In this document: positions 1-12,440 of the stretch, in pieces
How the letters are laid out: the number at the start of each line of letters is the position of its first letter
Position numbering within the stretch: the first letter of the stretch is position 1
DNA from: Amphiura filiformis
Taxonomy: Eukaryota > Echinodermata > Ophiuroidea > Amphilepidida > Amphiuridae
Assembly: GCF_039555335.1 (NCBI RefSeq)
Contig: NC_092628.1
Location: 99,405,893-99,469,892 of the forward strand
DNA: 64,000 nucleotides
Reading direction: 5' to 3'
The notes under the pieces: model-generated
Told to the model about the DNA's origin: nothing
Seen by the model: the letters and a program-made list of their open reading frames with translations, nothing else
Databases searched by the model: none
Made by a program: the position numbers and the translations under genes

Positions 1-320
1 TAAGTCTCAAGAATAAGAACTCGAAATTGCAGTCACTAAAATACAATATCCAATTCCCATCATATTTCTACACAAGGTCGGTGGAACATCACTCTAACAT
101 ATCATTGATTCATATTTGGATGGGACTTTTGGAAAAAAGAGACCTATTTAGCCTCTTTTAAAACCACCATTATTTACGGTCAGAAAATGAGACGAATTCT
201 TACTTTATCACCCACTGATCATCTACTTAATGTTTATTTTTGTCGCTAATTTATTGTTATAATGCCATCTACCAGCATATAACGAGTGTTTTTTTTTTTT
301 GGTTTGGTTTGGTTTTCTTT
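1..320. other. AT-rich intergenic sequence
   Basis: I see no gene, duplicated block or inverted repeat here. A T-run at about 290-300 followed by repeated GGTTT sits directly before the first inverted-repeat element. Confidence 0.6.
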
Positions 321-475
321 TTTGACAAAAGGGACGAAAGTCAGATACCCTCCACAAAACATTGTTTGGAGTTTGAGCAACTATATGACTGATACAAGCG
401 CATCTAGGCGGCTGTACGAACATGTAAGTCCCTATGTGATATATGTTTTGTGGAGGGTGTCTGACTTTTGTCAAA
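321..475. mobile_element. Small MITE with terminal inverted repeats
   Basis: The left arm at 321-362 and right arm at 443-473 are reverse complements: both contain TTTGACAAAA, GTCAGA and ACCCTCCACAAAACAT. The left arm has about 8 extra bases. The 80-bp core has no coding potential. Short open frames on both strands across it result from the palindromic arms. This is a non-autonomous DNA element; the superfamily is not evident. Confidence 0.75.
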
Positions 476-599
476 TAAAACACCCTCATTTATAGGCATT
501 ATGTGATTGCAGATGAAAGTCTGCGGTATTTATTTATACACAAATTATATGTCATCCAAAAGGTTCGAATAGCTGGAACAGATACTTCATTGTTCACAA

Positions 600-1130
600 T
601 CCTCATTTAAATGCATGGTAATAGCAAAAAGACTCCTCAGCATCGTATTGTGTGTTGATAGAATAGAAGTAGCCTTAACCTTGAGTGATAAACTTATCCA
701 CATTAATGCACCATAATCTTACATTTAATACGTAATACATGCTTCGCTGATGCAGAACAATTACCGGTATTCTTATTTTGAGCTTCATATAGAACCTTGT
801 ATAATTGAAGATAGCATAATAAATTTTATTGCGATCAAATTTGGCAGCCTTTTTTTGGTTACACCACCACCAGACAACACACCCCTGTGTGAGTCACACA
901 CATACAGAACATTTTAGATTCAACTGATGAGTATATCCCTGGAGTATATACACGTGTATCTGTATTTACATTACCTAACCACTGTTCAATTAAAAGCGAG
1001 CTATAAGAAATGCATCATAGTATGTATTAAAGAGAGAACCATTTCATCCACTTCTTTATTGTTTTGTTAAAATTTGAGATGTGAAGGATGTCAACATAAT
1101 GTCAAGTAGTATTAAATGGTCATTGTGTCC
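600..1130 (+). repeat. Diverged copy of the 0-15 kb duplicated block
   Basis: The order of short matches (AGTAATACATGCTTC-like, ACCTAACCACTGTT, AATTAAAAGCGAGCTA, GAAATGCATCATA, GAGAACCATTTCATCCACTTC, TTTTGTTAAAATTTGA) repeats at 5640-5945 and 7070-7600. Spacers differ, so the copies are old. No reading frame is shared between copies. It is the right half of a larger unit also seen at 10.8-12.4 and 13.5-14.9 kb. Confidence 0.65.
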
Positions 1131-1195
1131 GCTCCCTGAATATAAGTCGAAATAATATGCAAATCATCTTCATTTAAAATGAATTCTATTACTCT

Positions 1196-1275
1196 TACGA
1201 CCCATTATTCAAAATCGCGCACTGTGATTTGTTAAAACACGTCACGTGAGAGCCCATTATTCTGCAATAATGGGT
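1196..1275. repeat. Short inverted-repeat segment
   Basis: ACCCATTATT near 1200 pairs with AATAATGGGT near 1266-1275. Within it CCCATTATT-ctgc-AATAATGGG (1253-1274) forms a compact hairpin. The segment is CpG-rich compared with its surroundings. It may be a decayed MITE related to the fold-back that follows. Confidence 0.45.
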
Positions 1276-1451
1276 CAAGCGCCGTAACACATTCTACGCA
1301 CAGCATTACGCTTGGTTACCCGTGCAATATTGACGCGATACTCGCTGTCACTTACGCGTACGCGCTCCACCTTGAAGTAAACAACTTAAAATATTTGTGC
1401 CAAAACTGATATTTTCTCTTTATATCTCACTATTTTCTGGTAATAGAATAG

Positions 1452-1571
1452 AAATAAAGGGTGCAGCATTATCCTTTACACGCAAATCGGCTGCGCCTCA
1501 CCCATTATTTACGTTTTTACTGCCTCGGACGCATTATTTGCGTGTAAAGGATAATGCATTACCCTTTATTT
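1452..1571. mobile_element. Fold-back element, 36-bp arms
   Basis: Arms 1452-1487 and 1536-1571 are nearly perfect reverse complements around a 48-bp loop. Each contains AAATAAAGGGT, GCATTATCCTTTACACG and CAAAT. The loop repeats ACCCATTATT from the preceding hairpin, which suggests both came from one family or one rearranged insertion. Confidence 0.7.
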
Positions 1572-1757
1572 GTTAAATGTATGTTAATTATAAGTTTTTT
1601 TATATTTTTTATGGTATCTTATGGTGCACATCGTCCGCACCAGGTAAACAATTATTTTGTATAACTATCAAAGCACATGTCTTTTTTAGCTGCCCGCCGG
1701 CTGCTGTGAGTTGCTTTCATTACAATATAAGCTTATACTTGTACTCCGCGCTCGGAG

Positions 1758-1808
1758 AGCGATTGGTCATGTTGTTTAAAACCAATCACTGGCTAAAAAC
1801 CAATCGCT
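1758..1808. repeat. Short inverted repeat
   Basis: AGCGATTGGT at 1758-1767 is matched exactly by ACCAATCGCT at 1799-1808. The intervening bases include two further ACCAATC words. CCAAT words can be promoter elements, but no transcription unit is visible next to it, so I call it only a repeat. Confidence 0.4.
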
Positions 1809-2419
1809 AATAGAGTAGCTATGAATGCATACAGGTTAAACCTATTGTCACTGTATTGTTGAAGGTCGAGCGGAGGTCGAGTCTTTCAATGGTCTGTAAA
1901 CTCAAGGACAATAAGATCACATCCCTATGTTTCATATTGAGATTAACTGATTTTATTCCTGGTTACTAATATAATGAAAATAGACTGATGGTGTAGATTC
2001 TTTTGATATGATTACATTCTTAAAGAGTTGAATACATCACATTATTTTCGGTCAATTAAAAAAAATCGGCGAAATTGCAGTTAAATATATGTGTTGAAAG
2101 AATATGATGATCGTATCTTAGTGGATTGAACTTCCAGTGAGTGTATTGAAAACGTCAAAGAGGGTAATGAGCATGCACAGATCGTAAAAAGTGTCATTTC
2201 AGCTAATGAATGGAAACGATGTGGTATCTCATATCGTTCAGGTGATGTGCTTAGCTCGGCCTATTTCGAACAAAATCGCCAAGCGTAGCTGTTGAAGAAC
2301 TAGTGGATTCGCCCTACTATCACGGCATTTTTTGACGCTTTGTGGTGACGAAATGATTTTGATGTTTGTCTTGCGTGATTTTTCATGTGAGTGACCGACT
2401 GGAATAATAATTTCCCAGC

Positions 2420-2656
2420 ATGCCGTATTTTATATATCTGGTGGTATGTATACTTGGCGCAACAACAATATCCTGTAAAGTAACGGTGGATGAAGTGCAA
2501 GATGAAGTCCAAAGAGCCAATATGGCTGTGGTTTCATCACGTACTAGGAAGTTCATAAATTTTGTCAAAGAATGCCTTAGGTCAAGAAGGAGCTCACCAA
2601 GCAGAGGTAACTGGTGGTGTCGTCCTGGTAGAGATTGCCAGTACAAATCTCTGTAA
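2420..2656 (+). CDS. Candidate small secreted peptide precursor, 78 aa
   Basis: This open frame starts at the first ATG after two in-frame TAA stops and lies in a patch visibly richer in G+C than its flanks. Residues 1-19 form a convincing signal peptide: a short polar start, a hydrophobic run of about 14 (FIYLVVCILGATTIS), then cysteine. An acidic propeptide-like stretch follows (DEVQDEVQ), then a strongly basic C-terminal half with RTRK and RSRR, possible furin-type sites. The last 15-20 residues hold NWWCRPGRDCQYKSL, whose two cysteines could close a five-residue loop. A GT dinucleotide in AGAGGTAAC near 2605 could instead be a splice donor, making this a 5' exon. I do not recognise the family; neuropeptide-like or antimicrobial-like are guesses. 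A longer antisense frame overlaps it, so its reality is uncertain. Confidence 0.35.
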   Translation: MPYFIYLVVCILGATTISCKVTVDEVQDEVQRANMAVVSSRTRKFINFVKECLRSRRSSPSRGNWWCRPGRDCQYKSL

Positions 2657-3380
2657 GGACCCGATAATGTCATTTGGTCAGATTTGGCGCTTAGGAGGAC
2701 AACATCCAACAGGCTCATGAGCTTTTGAACTACCTTAGAGCGATAACTGTCCCTTGAGAAGGCAACATGCACATGAACTAAGATCAGGAGTTGGATGCCG
2801 ATGGTTTATTGCAACATTTTTCCACAAGAAGGTGCGCGTCTTGGAGTTCAGCAGAAGCAGCAGGATATGCCTGTACAATAATGTACAAGAATGAATCTGG
2901 TTCATCGTGGATATGGTCGCACTACCTTCAGCTGAAGAAATAGGCCACTGAATACCATGTAGGTTGAGTGAGTGAGAGGTTTTGTAAATTAAAGCAGTTG
3001 TGTGCGAGGGTTTTCAAACGTGTGGGGGTGGGGGTGTGTGGGGATGTGCTTGGTTCCACGGGTAAATTTCCCAGTAAATTTTCTCCAGTGACCGACGAAA
3101 GTGGGGGCCGTGTCCACCCACGTGTCTACCAGTGAACAAGAAGCAATCGGGGAGTAGTCTGAAGCAGTTAGTGAAGGTTGGGTAGACTTAAGTAGGTGTG
3201 TAAAGGCTGAGTTGACGGAGATATTGTCGTGCTTGTATCCTGTGATCTTACCGTGAATGGTATCTTCCACCATATGTGACCTGCCAAAGTGCATTCATTG
3301 GGATCATTTCTTTCCAGTGAAATGCATATTACAGTGTGATAAAATCGTACAAAGGGTGTCGAATTGACAGTGACAAACAT
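2657..3380. other. G+C-richer sequence downstream of the peptide candidate
   Basis: Base composition stays above the window average to about 3380. Several short frames are open on both strands but none shows a recognisable domain. It may be untranslated or intronic sequence of the 2.4-kb candidate, or unrelated old insertion. A GT-rich patch occurs at 3018-3045. Confidence 0.35.
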
Positions 3381-3566
3381 CCTCTGAAATAAGCTGTACT
3401 TAAAATTATCTGTTTCTGATTCACATACATAACTTAAAATGAATTACAAACACCTTTGATGTAAAGTAACATTTTATATGAATTCAGTTGAATATTGTTG
3501 CAAATTGATCAAATTGGAGATGTGATTACGCACATCACGTCAGACGACTTGAACTTGCCTACTCCT

Positions 3567-4120
3567 ATTCCAGAAAAATACAGAACTCATTTGTTGAATA
3601 AAAAAAATATTATCATTTTTTTGCCAAATGAAACATAGCTAAATCCTAATTCTTTAGTTAGTCCTAACTAGCGATGAAAGTCAAATTTTAATATTTAGCC
3701 AATGTTTGGAAATAAGGGCCAAAAACATGCGTTTTTAGGGTATTTTTCGTATGTTGTGACAATCAAGCCCAAAGACTTTAAGACTAATCGTAGTTTTAAA
3801 AAGCATTCTAATGTTTGGAGAAGACATGTTTCATTCTCATAACCAAACATTTATTAAAGTAACACACAAAAAAGTAAAAATTGGAGCACAATTTTGGCAT
3901 ATACTAAAGCTTTTGAATGCTTAGACTTGTTCCTAGTCTGTGATTTTTGTGACTCGATTGTCAGAAAACATGCTAAAATGCATGTATTTGGCTCTTTTTC
4001 AAGAAATTAGTAATATAGTGACCTTTTTCTTTTTATCTCCAGATTGAGCTATGTTTCATTTGGCAGAACTTGATAATAATTTTTTAATCCCAAAAAATTA
4101 GTGCTGTATTTTTCTGGAAT
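3567..4120. mobile_element. Long fold-back DNA element (about 555 bp)
   Basis: The outer arms 3567-3640 and 4047-4120 pair, both containing ATTCCAGAAAAATACAG and GCCAAATGAAACATAGCT. Pairing continues inward imperfectly: GCCAAAAACATGCGTTTTTAG near 3718 matches the complement of a segment near 3975-3995, and AATGTTTGG / CCAAACATT lie near the centre. The whole element is therefore one decayed palindrome without coding capacity. Confidence 0.8.
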
Positions 4121-5052
4121 GGCGTGTAATACCTTACTCATACCTCACTAACCAGACATGGACATATTTTACGTGCAGAGGATTGGATTCGGGGTATATC
4201 TAGACAGTAATTATCCAATAATAACATAAGAAATTACTTGATGGTATGATCAGAGGAATATCCCGAGGTGTAGAAATGGAACGATAAGTCGGGGCATTAT
4301 TTTGATAGTCGTTGTGTAATACGTGTATTATCATTAAAATAGATATGAGATGAGCAAGTAAAGAATTATGAAAGGGCCATTTTGATGTTGTGTGTAATTT
4401 CTTAAATCATACCAAAATATTATCAATTACAAAAAATGTCGTATTATGACATAAGTTGCATGTACAGCTTGTTAGCTTCTACTGCACATGTTTGAAGCAA
4501 GTAAATGTACTGTAAACTCTGTACATGTGTATGCAGCAATTATTCTAATCAAGGTTCATATAACCATGGTTTCCCGAAGGATTGTTCAATTTTGTGGACT
4601 CGGAACAAATGGCTTGACCGTGGAATGGCATTCTCAAGTTCTTTTGAACTATTATCATGTATGCTGTTCAGGCATTATGTGTAATCGTGTTATTGAACTC
4701 TTAAGCATGGAGAATATTGAGCTGCGAACAATACGTTTTTAAAACCCGTCGCGTCGTGTCATGATTGTTAAAACAACTTGTTATTGGTGTGTTGTTAATT
4801 ATAGCAACACTGTTTGAAACTGATATACACTATTGTTTTAAAATATTTAATGCTCATTTTCTCAGTGTTCAAACTTAAAGTTTAAAAGATTTGACGTTTA
4901 CTTTGGGAAAGCGAAATATAGAGTTATTTAATACTTTTTCATTTACAACTTAATATTCGTAATAATCAGTAAAAATTAATGCTTCAAAACAAAATGAGAA
5001 AATATTAAAATCAAGATTTTACATACAAATAATGTGGTAAAATAGTTAGCCA

Positions 5053-5197
5053 AATTAGGGGCCGTTAAATATTTACACCAGAGGAATTTTTTGGGATCCG
5101 AATTTTATTGGGGGGAATTTGAATAGTTTTATATTTATATTTATGATATTCAAAACTCCCATTCCCCCTGATGTATATATTGAACGGTCCCCTATTA
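5053..5197. mobile_element. Small MITE (about 145 bp)
   Basis: AATTAGGGGCCGTTAAATAT at the left end matches the complement of the right end (ATATTGAACGGTCCCCTATT). Pairing includes TTTACACCAGAGG / CCCTGATGTATA. The core is AT-rich. It interrupts the 4.5-kb block and is absent from the other block copies, so it inserted later. Confidence 0.65.
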
Positions 5198-5219
5198 TCA
5201 ATTTTGTGATTGCTTTTGT

Positions 5220-5330
5220 GTTGGTGTACCGAATGTAAATATAATAAATACCTGAAAATCGTAAGACTAGCTTTTTACAATTTGGACGTAATTGTATTTT
5301 GCGCTCTATAAAAGGTTTTTCCATTCATTC
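5220..5330. repeat. Possible SINE tail
   Basis: TTGCGCTCTATAAAAGG near 5297-5313 resembles the GCGCTATATAAA-type tail common to invertebrate SINEs; a similar word occurs at 61110-61125. No tRNA-like head is seen upstream, so this would be a truncated fragment. Confidence 0.3.
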
Positions 5331-6439
5331 ATAAAATTAATTAAAATTTTAAAGTAAAATTATCAGGGTCGGCATTTTGTACACTTCTTTATGAGGGTTG
5401 AGGTGTCATCAACTTGATGATAAAAGAAACATACTGTGTCATTTTTGATTGATTCTATTATTAATAAAGTCAATTATTGCAAAATAATAAAAAATTATCA
5501 AATCTGAGGTCAGTTTTATCTTTGATTTTATAATTAGTTTTATTATGATCGCGATAAATGAAGCAAAATACCTCAGTGTAATTTAAGTTGCATTTACATC
5601 TACCTCCAAAAATCAAAACATCACCAATGATAAATTTCGATGCAAGCAATTGTAGTAATGGGCTTTCTTATCAACAATAAAATTCTTTTTAATCCGAAGT
5701 CTTCAATAGTAGTACATGCTTCTGTGACGCAGACCAATTGTTCTTATTTTCAGCTTCATGTAGAACCTTGAAATTGTTACTAGTTACACTAAAACGTAGT
5801 CTTTTCATCATAGTGGATATTGGAAAACGTAAACATAAGTTACAAATACCTACCAACCACTGTTTAACTCAATTAAAAGCCAACTGGGAAATGCATCATA
5901 TGCAAACAACTTGCGAGAGCCATTTTATTTTTTTAAATATAAATCGCAATTAACAATATTCATTTAGTGACCTTATTTTCTGTTATTTTGACACAGGTCG
6001 TGTTTTGATGCTAAGATTGAAGCATTTATTTCTACAAAATTGATTTTTGGCTAAAACGTCTTTGAACATGCAATTTCCATTTTATTTCTCCTAAATATGA
6101 AAAGAAATGACTATTTCAAACTAACAACCAAGATTGAGACATTTATTTCCACAAAATATTGAACAAGCTGTTAGAAAATCAATCTATTTAAATCTTCAAA
6201 TATTGTTGCGAACACACCTGCAGGGTTATATAAATTATTTTCATGATTATGATTTGTTTCGCATGTACAGCTTACAATGAATACACACGCGAAACGTAAC
6301 ATACTAAACACACAAAACTATAATAGGTGCGTATGTCAAAAAACTCCTTCCCAAATGTTTATATATTCATTTTCCAAAGGCCAATTTTGTGGAGACACAA
6401 AAGGTGCAACCGTATAAACACAGATAACGTCGTCTCTAC

Positions 6440-7600
<1,161 letters not shown>

Positions 7601-8390
7601 ATTGGGCAATGGTAATGATCTTCACTTGACCCTTCTTTTCAAGTGAAAAGGTTATTTTTTTTTTCATTTAGCGCGTCAGCTTAATACAAATAAGAAGTTA
7701 ATGAATGGTTAATGAATCTAAAAACCAACCATAACATTTGTTAATCGCGATAACTTGAATTTGGTTTCAAGATTCTACCACGCCAATCAATTATGATCAA
7801 CAGGGTCGGAGCATGTATCGCTACACATAAATTCAATTCAATTCACTACATAGTTGTTTGAACTGTTCGTTTGAACCAATAATGTGTATCTCTCTTTGCG
7901 ATATGTTGCTTGTTTTTGCTTTTTATTATTTGTTGTGGTTTTTTCGTGTTTTTTTTTCATTTAAATATTTTGTTAGAATACTGTTTCGATGCTTTTTATT
8001 AACTCTCCTCTTATTGAGCCATAGTTTGTAACACTAACTACTTATATACTGTTCGATTTGGTGCCAATGTATGGCTACGGATCTCCTCTACCCTGGGATA
8101 CCAAAAAAAGTACAAACATTTCACACATAATGTCGCTATGACTGTGAGCGCGCCCTCGCACAATTGTATGTACAAAAGTATTGGCAAAATTGATATTTTG
8201 GCTAAAAATCTGTGAACATGGAATTTCCATTGGACTATCTTTCTCCTAAATATGAAAACTACAATATTTGACGTCAATGTCTGGCATGCGCACGCATCAT
8301 CATAATTTCCATTGTGTTTTGCCTGGCAGTATGCGCGCGCATCATATTTTGTTCAGGACTCGTGTTTTGAAAACTCCCGCCACATCTCAA
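7601..8390. other. Intergenic sequence with dispersed duplicate fragments
   Basis: No gene is visible. A segment at about 8185-8260 (AAATTGATATTTTGGCTAAAA, GGAATTTCCATTGGA, TTTCTCCTAAATATGAAAA) repeats 6035-6110. At 8278-8350 CTGGCATGCGCACGCATCAT recurs as CTGGCAGTATGCGCGCGCAT, a short CpG-rich direct repeat. Confidence 0.5.
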
Positions 8391-8690
8391 TAAGGCTATT
8401 GAACGGTGTAGTGGTTATATGGGGTCACTCAAGCTTATCGATATACCAGTCCCTTGCCTTTGTTGATAAATATTGAGGTCAACTCATCTATACTGTAGAA
8501 ACCTATGGGCCTCACCACCCCATGGTTTTACTTGTGGTCGGTCTTGCCCCCGGTTGAGTTGCTATGGTAGCTGGGGTAAAAATTGTATCACTAAAATAAG
8601 CGCGAAGGATGAATCTACGATAAGCTTTAGTCGTCGGACGAGAGTTAGGATGTATTGTCTAGATATAGGATCTTAAGCTTATATATTCGA
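8391..8690 (+). other. G+C-richer segment of unknown nature
   Basis: A 67-residue frame (8473-8676) is open here, with several cysteines but no recognised domain. The segment begins with GTGTAGTGGTTATATGG, loosely like a tRNA A-box region, so a decayed tRNA-type SINE is an alternative. I cannot find a matching B box. Confidence 0.25.
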
Positions 8691-8959
8691 GCTAGGTCAA
8701 GGAATGTGGTGTTATTCAACTACAAATAATTTGTCACTGTCTCGCTGTATCAGTGCCTTATCACATGACTCTTATGCCGATGCTATGCTATTCTTATATG
8801 TGAGACAGCATAATGGAATGCGGTTTTAAAATAATGTAATTAAGGGAACATGAGTACAGAATTGATTATTCATCTATTGTTTTTATTCCTACAATGATAA
8901 TAACTTATACTTACATTTTCATTATTCAATGATGTGTTCCTATTGTAGCAAAGAATGAA

Positions 8960-9240
8960 CAAACAAATGACCACTTTCTTTTGCCGTAACTTAAATTGGC
9001 ATTTGAAGTGAAAAGGTGCACTTTCTTCCGGTAAACTGACCTCAATCATCAATGTGAATTGAGCTCAATTCCGACTTTGGGGAGTGAGTATAAATACATG
9101 ATAGTTTATCGATCAATTTATGTTAAGAAAATGCCATTGTACCCAGATAACCTCCGGGTTTTTTTTCACCAACAGACTTAGATTGTACCGCGAGTACATG
9201 TTTGGTGCTTTGATTTAAATGTTAAAAGGTAAAAATAGAC
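8960..9240 (+). repeat. Dispersed duplicate, paralogous to 17650-17990
   Basis: Shared ordered words: AGTGAAAAGGTGCACTTTC / GAACGAAAAGTGCATTTCC, TCAATCATC(A/G)ATGTGAA, GATCAATTTA(T/G)TGTTAAGAAAATG, TTGTACCC(A/G)GATAACC, AGATTGTACC and TTTGGTGCTTTGATTTAAA. The second copy has about 70 extra bases before the last word. Neither copy keeps a conserved frame. Confidence 0.65.
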
Positions 9241-9429
9241 ACACTATTGTAAGCCCTGGAATAGGCGTATGATGTCACCACAAATGACACCTTCCATCCC
9301 ATTTATCAGCCTAGTCTTACTTATTTCAGCAAAGAAAATTTCCAATCAGTAGCTTATGTGAAATCGACAGATGTTATCAATGTTTAACTTTCAGTTTATG
9401 GGTCGATCCTTCATGTCATTATTTCGTGT

Positions 9430-9514
9430 AAGCTAATCCTAACCATACGCCTAATCATAATCCTAAGCCTAAACTCTAACTCTGATCCTAACCCTAAACT
9501 AACCCTAACGCTAA
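9430..9514 (+). repeat. Degenerate CCTAA (telomere-like) interspersed repeat
   Basis: About a dozen CCTAA/CTAA words with variants (AATCCTAACC, GCCTAAAC, CCCTAAACTAACCCTAAC). TTTCGTG occurs on both sides (9422 and 9515). It is an internal degenerate array, not a chromosome end. Confidence 0.7.
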
Positions 9515-9727
9515 TTTCGTGAAGGAATAACCAGCTTATGGAATTCTTCTTTTTCGAACAATTTTGCAATACGCTTGTGTAGTGTGTGTAGAATGCAAAC
9601 TGCTTATCATTTAGTATCTTATTATTCTTGTTTCAGCAATGTTGCAGTACTTTTGTGTAGTGTGTACATACATGGCCATAGCACAAATAGTTGATAAAAT
9701 TAATTATATAGTTGAAAAAATGAAACT

Positions 9728-10130
9728 ACAAGCGGAATATCTTTAGACCTTTCGAAGGCCTTTGACACTTGTGACCATAAAATATTAATTCATAAATTGG
9801 AACATTTTGGCTTGCGTGATATCGTAAATGAGTGGTTTAAAAATTATTTAAGTAAACAGAAAACAATATATATATTACATCTAATGTGAATCAAAAGATT
9901 CAAGGTCCTATACTGGGTCCCTTATTGTTTATACTCTTTATACATTATATTATCAACAATCTGATGTATTAGACTTTATATTGTTTGCTGACGATACTAC
10001 TAGTACTCACTACACTGTACTCAGATAAAGGTGTTGAAAGTAAATCTCAATTAATTTATATTGAAATGACAGAAATTAGTCAAATTAATTATTTGTAAAT
10101 GACAGTAAAACAAATTACATGGTTTTGGTA
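9728..10130 (+). pseudogene. LINE reverse transcriptase fragment, decayed
   Basis: Conceptual translation from 9728 gives SGISLDLSKAFDTCDHKIL, then FGLRDIVNEWFKNYLSKQK, which match the fingers and palm of non-LTR (Jockey/CR1-like) reverse transcriptases. After a gap, GPILGPLLFILFIHYIINNL corresponds to the motif normally read QGSxLGPLLF. The catalytic FADD core is readable at 9984-9995 in a shifted frame. A TAG in the first frame before FADD, the frame change and a missing middle segment show it is dead. The endonuclease domain and 3' end are not found nearby. A segment shared with the 22.4- and 25.9-kb duplicate begins at about 10230. Confidence 0.85.
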
Positions 10131-10229
10131 CACCACATATGACATCAAAAAGTGGAAGAAACCCATCTGTGTGTGGTTTAAACCCGTCTGAGATACTTTT
10201 GGATGAGACAGTTCTGGAATTTATATGAT

Positions 10230-10350
10230 CGTCTTTATGACCATGGTGAGTTTCTCGATATCTAATAATAATGAAGAGATACCAGCTAGTGTAGGCGGAC
10301 TCTTGGATCTGATAAAGACATAAAGAGTTGTCAAGGTTTACGAGAAAAGC
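10230..10350 (+). repeat. Dispersed fragment also found in the 21-28 kb duplication
   Basis: GTCTTTATGACCAT and TAGTGTAGG(A)GGCGGACT are shared with 22370-22460 and 25855-25945. This is an older dispersed element from which the larger duplication also sampled. Confidence 0.5.
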
Positions 10351-10799
10351 CCTAATATATTTTTGTGAAACATGTTTACTTATCTATTTATATCTAGTTT
10401 AATAAAATTTTATATTATAGCTATCCTGATATGTAATTTATTTGAACAATACGATTCATGTACATCTAAATTAAAATGAAATTGCAAGGCGCTTCTAATA
10501 ATGTGTTTGTTGTCGACACAGGTTTACTTAGTTCAATTCGCTGAATGACCACCTGCAGAAGTTATTGAAGCTTATTTAAAAAAATACTATCCAATTATAA
10601 AAAAGATGCAGAGGAAATTTATCAAAATTTTAGATTTTACAACGCCCCCAGCAGATAACCTAATAAAAGGAATATTCGGGGACACTAGTCGGATAAGATA
10701 TTTTATGATTATTTTCCATTTAATGTTGTATTCATTGCTGCATTACATAAGAAGAAAAAACACTATCAACTCTGATTAATTCGTTTGACGGAAACATAA

Positions 10800-12440
10800 T
10801 CTTAATCCGCCGCCCAGAAAAAAGCCAGTGCTTGACGTGAATTGCTCACATTTTATGTAAAGTATATTGGTCATGATAATGTACTCCATATGACCCACTA
10901 ATTATACCAGCGATCAGCTCGCGGCAGCATCCGTGTGGACACATTTTGGACAAATTAGACCTACTTTGGTCTAAATTGACCCAGTTTTATTCAATTTTAT
11001 AGTGTATTTATTGCCTTCAGGATGCTTGCAGTGGATAATTTCTCAAAGGCATGAACAAGTCTTCTTAAAATTGATATACGAACCTTTTAGATAATTGTTG
11101 CACACAAACTTGCAAAGTTTTATAATAGCTTCAAATAACAGTTTCAAATACACGGGTGAAACATAACATACATTCCCGGCCCCGACCCAACATAAAAGAG
11201 GGTAACCATTAGTTTTTCATCAAATTTACCCTCTTTTTCATGCAAAAACGAGGACAAAATTAGCCAAAAATATGACCCTTTTTTGTGTTTTCAAACAATT
11301 TCAATGGCACGGGATGTTTAATGCGGACAGTGCGAATTAAATATCCCCTATTTCAACGATTTCGCGGTCATCGGTCTGTCCGTGCTACCGGTTTTGCTCT
11401 GTCCGTGCTACTCCTTTTCTGCGATATTTGGTAACACGCATGCTTACCAACTTTCGTTTGGAGTGATGGGGCGGGTGAATAATTCTGTAGATATATACAA
11501 GTTGTGTATAAAAGATTCCGAAGACTCTTTTACTATTGTTTAAATAAAGCCACTCCTCATACGCAGACAAGGGTGTAATCTTGATATTGAACTCTTTTAA
11601 GCATTGAGAATATTGAGCTGCGAACAAGACGGGCTTCGAGAACAACTAAACTATAGCAACGAAGGTTGACATTGATTATACACTATTGTTTTACAGCATT
11701 CAATACTCAGTTTCGTGTTCACAGTATTCAAACCTTAGGGAAAGTGTGGTTAAATGGTTAGAAATTGAAGTTACACTAAAAGGGAAAGAAATAGTTTAAT
11801 TAAGACTACATTCTTGTTTAAAACTTAACATTTTTAATATTGCGTTTAGTCATGTTAATGCTTGAATAGCACGGAAAGCTAAATGAAGTTATTAAGAAAT
11901 GTATAAATCAAGAAATTAAAATCAAACATTGCTTTAAAATGGCTTTGCAAACATCACGAATGATAACATTAGTCTCATGGGTTATCACTTAAAGCACTTA
12001 ATGTTGCATTGGATATTCCTAATGTAAATGAAATAAATACCCCAACTACAACAATTAGCTATCAAAACAATAAGATTAGTTATTAGAATGATTTAAATTT
12101 TGAAATTAATTATCTATGTTGTTTTAACATTATGAGTGCTCTGTGGTGTGTTACTACTGAAACTCATGAGGAAAGTTTAAAGCTTTGTTCGTTCATTTCT
12201 GATTGATTACATTAATAGTTATATTGATAAAGGATATAAAATTTAATTTAAATAAATTATCAAGCCTCTTAAAGGGGTAACTTTAATCATAATAATAACT
12301 TGGGAAATAAAATTACCCTACTGTAATTTTATTTGTAATTTTGCAAAATCAAACTGTCACCAATGATTTGATTTCGATTAAAGCAAAGCAACTTTTGTAG
12401 TGAATCAGCGTGAATGTGTTTAGTGTTTGAGACTTGAATG
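10800..12440 (+). repeat. Duplicated block, copy at 10.8-12.4 kb
   Basis: This is the fullest copy of the unit. It begins with AATCCGCCGCCCA, GCAGCATCCGTGTGGAC, CATTTTGGACAAATTAG and CTTCAGGATGCTTG, matched at 13500-13800. It continues with the AACTCTTTTAAGCATTGAG block and ends at TTTAGTGTTTGAGACTTGAA (12419), matched at 7570. Identity to the 13.5-kb copy looks like roughly three quarters by eye. Confidence 0.7.

Larger units (their letters stand above)
4480..6000 (+). repeat. Duplicated block, copy at 4.5-6.0 kb
   Basis: The left part (GTGTTATTGAACTCTTAAGCATGG..., GAATATTGAGCTGCGAAC, ACACTATTGTTTTA) recurs at 6455-6610, 11570-11720 and 14010-14165. The right part (5560-5945) recurs at 600-1090 and 7010-7490. 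The copies keep the same order of blocks, so this is a diverged tandem-type family. A short MITE (5053-5197) lies inside this copy. No shared open frame. Confidence 0.65.

Noticed and set aside
2383..2772. 129-codon minus-strand frame, the longest in the window
   Set aside because: No domain, signal or splice support; it is antisense to the better secreted-peptide candidate and looks like its shadow.
8431..8442. AAGCTTATCGAT, identical to part of a cloning-vector polylinker
   Set aside because: The match stops after a dozen bases and the flanks are ordinary genomic sequence; chance.
9430..9514. Chromosome end
   Set aside because: The CCTAA words are degenerate, short and flanked by ordinary sequence on both sides.
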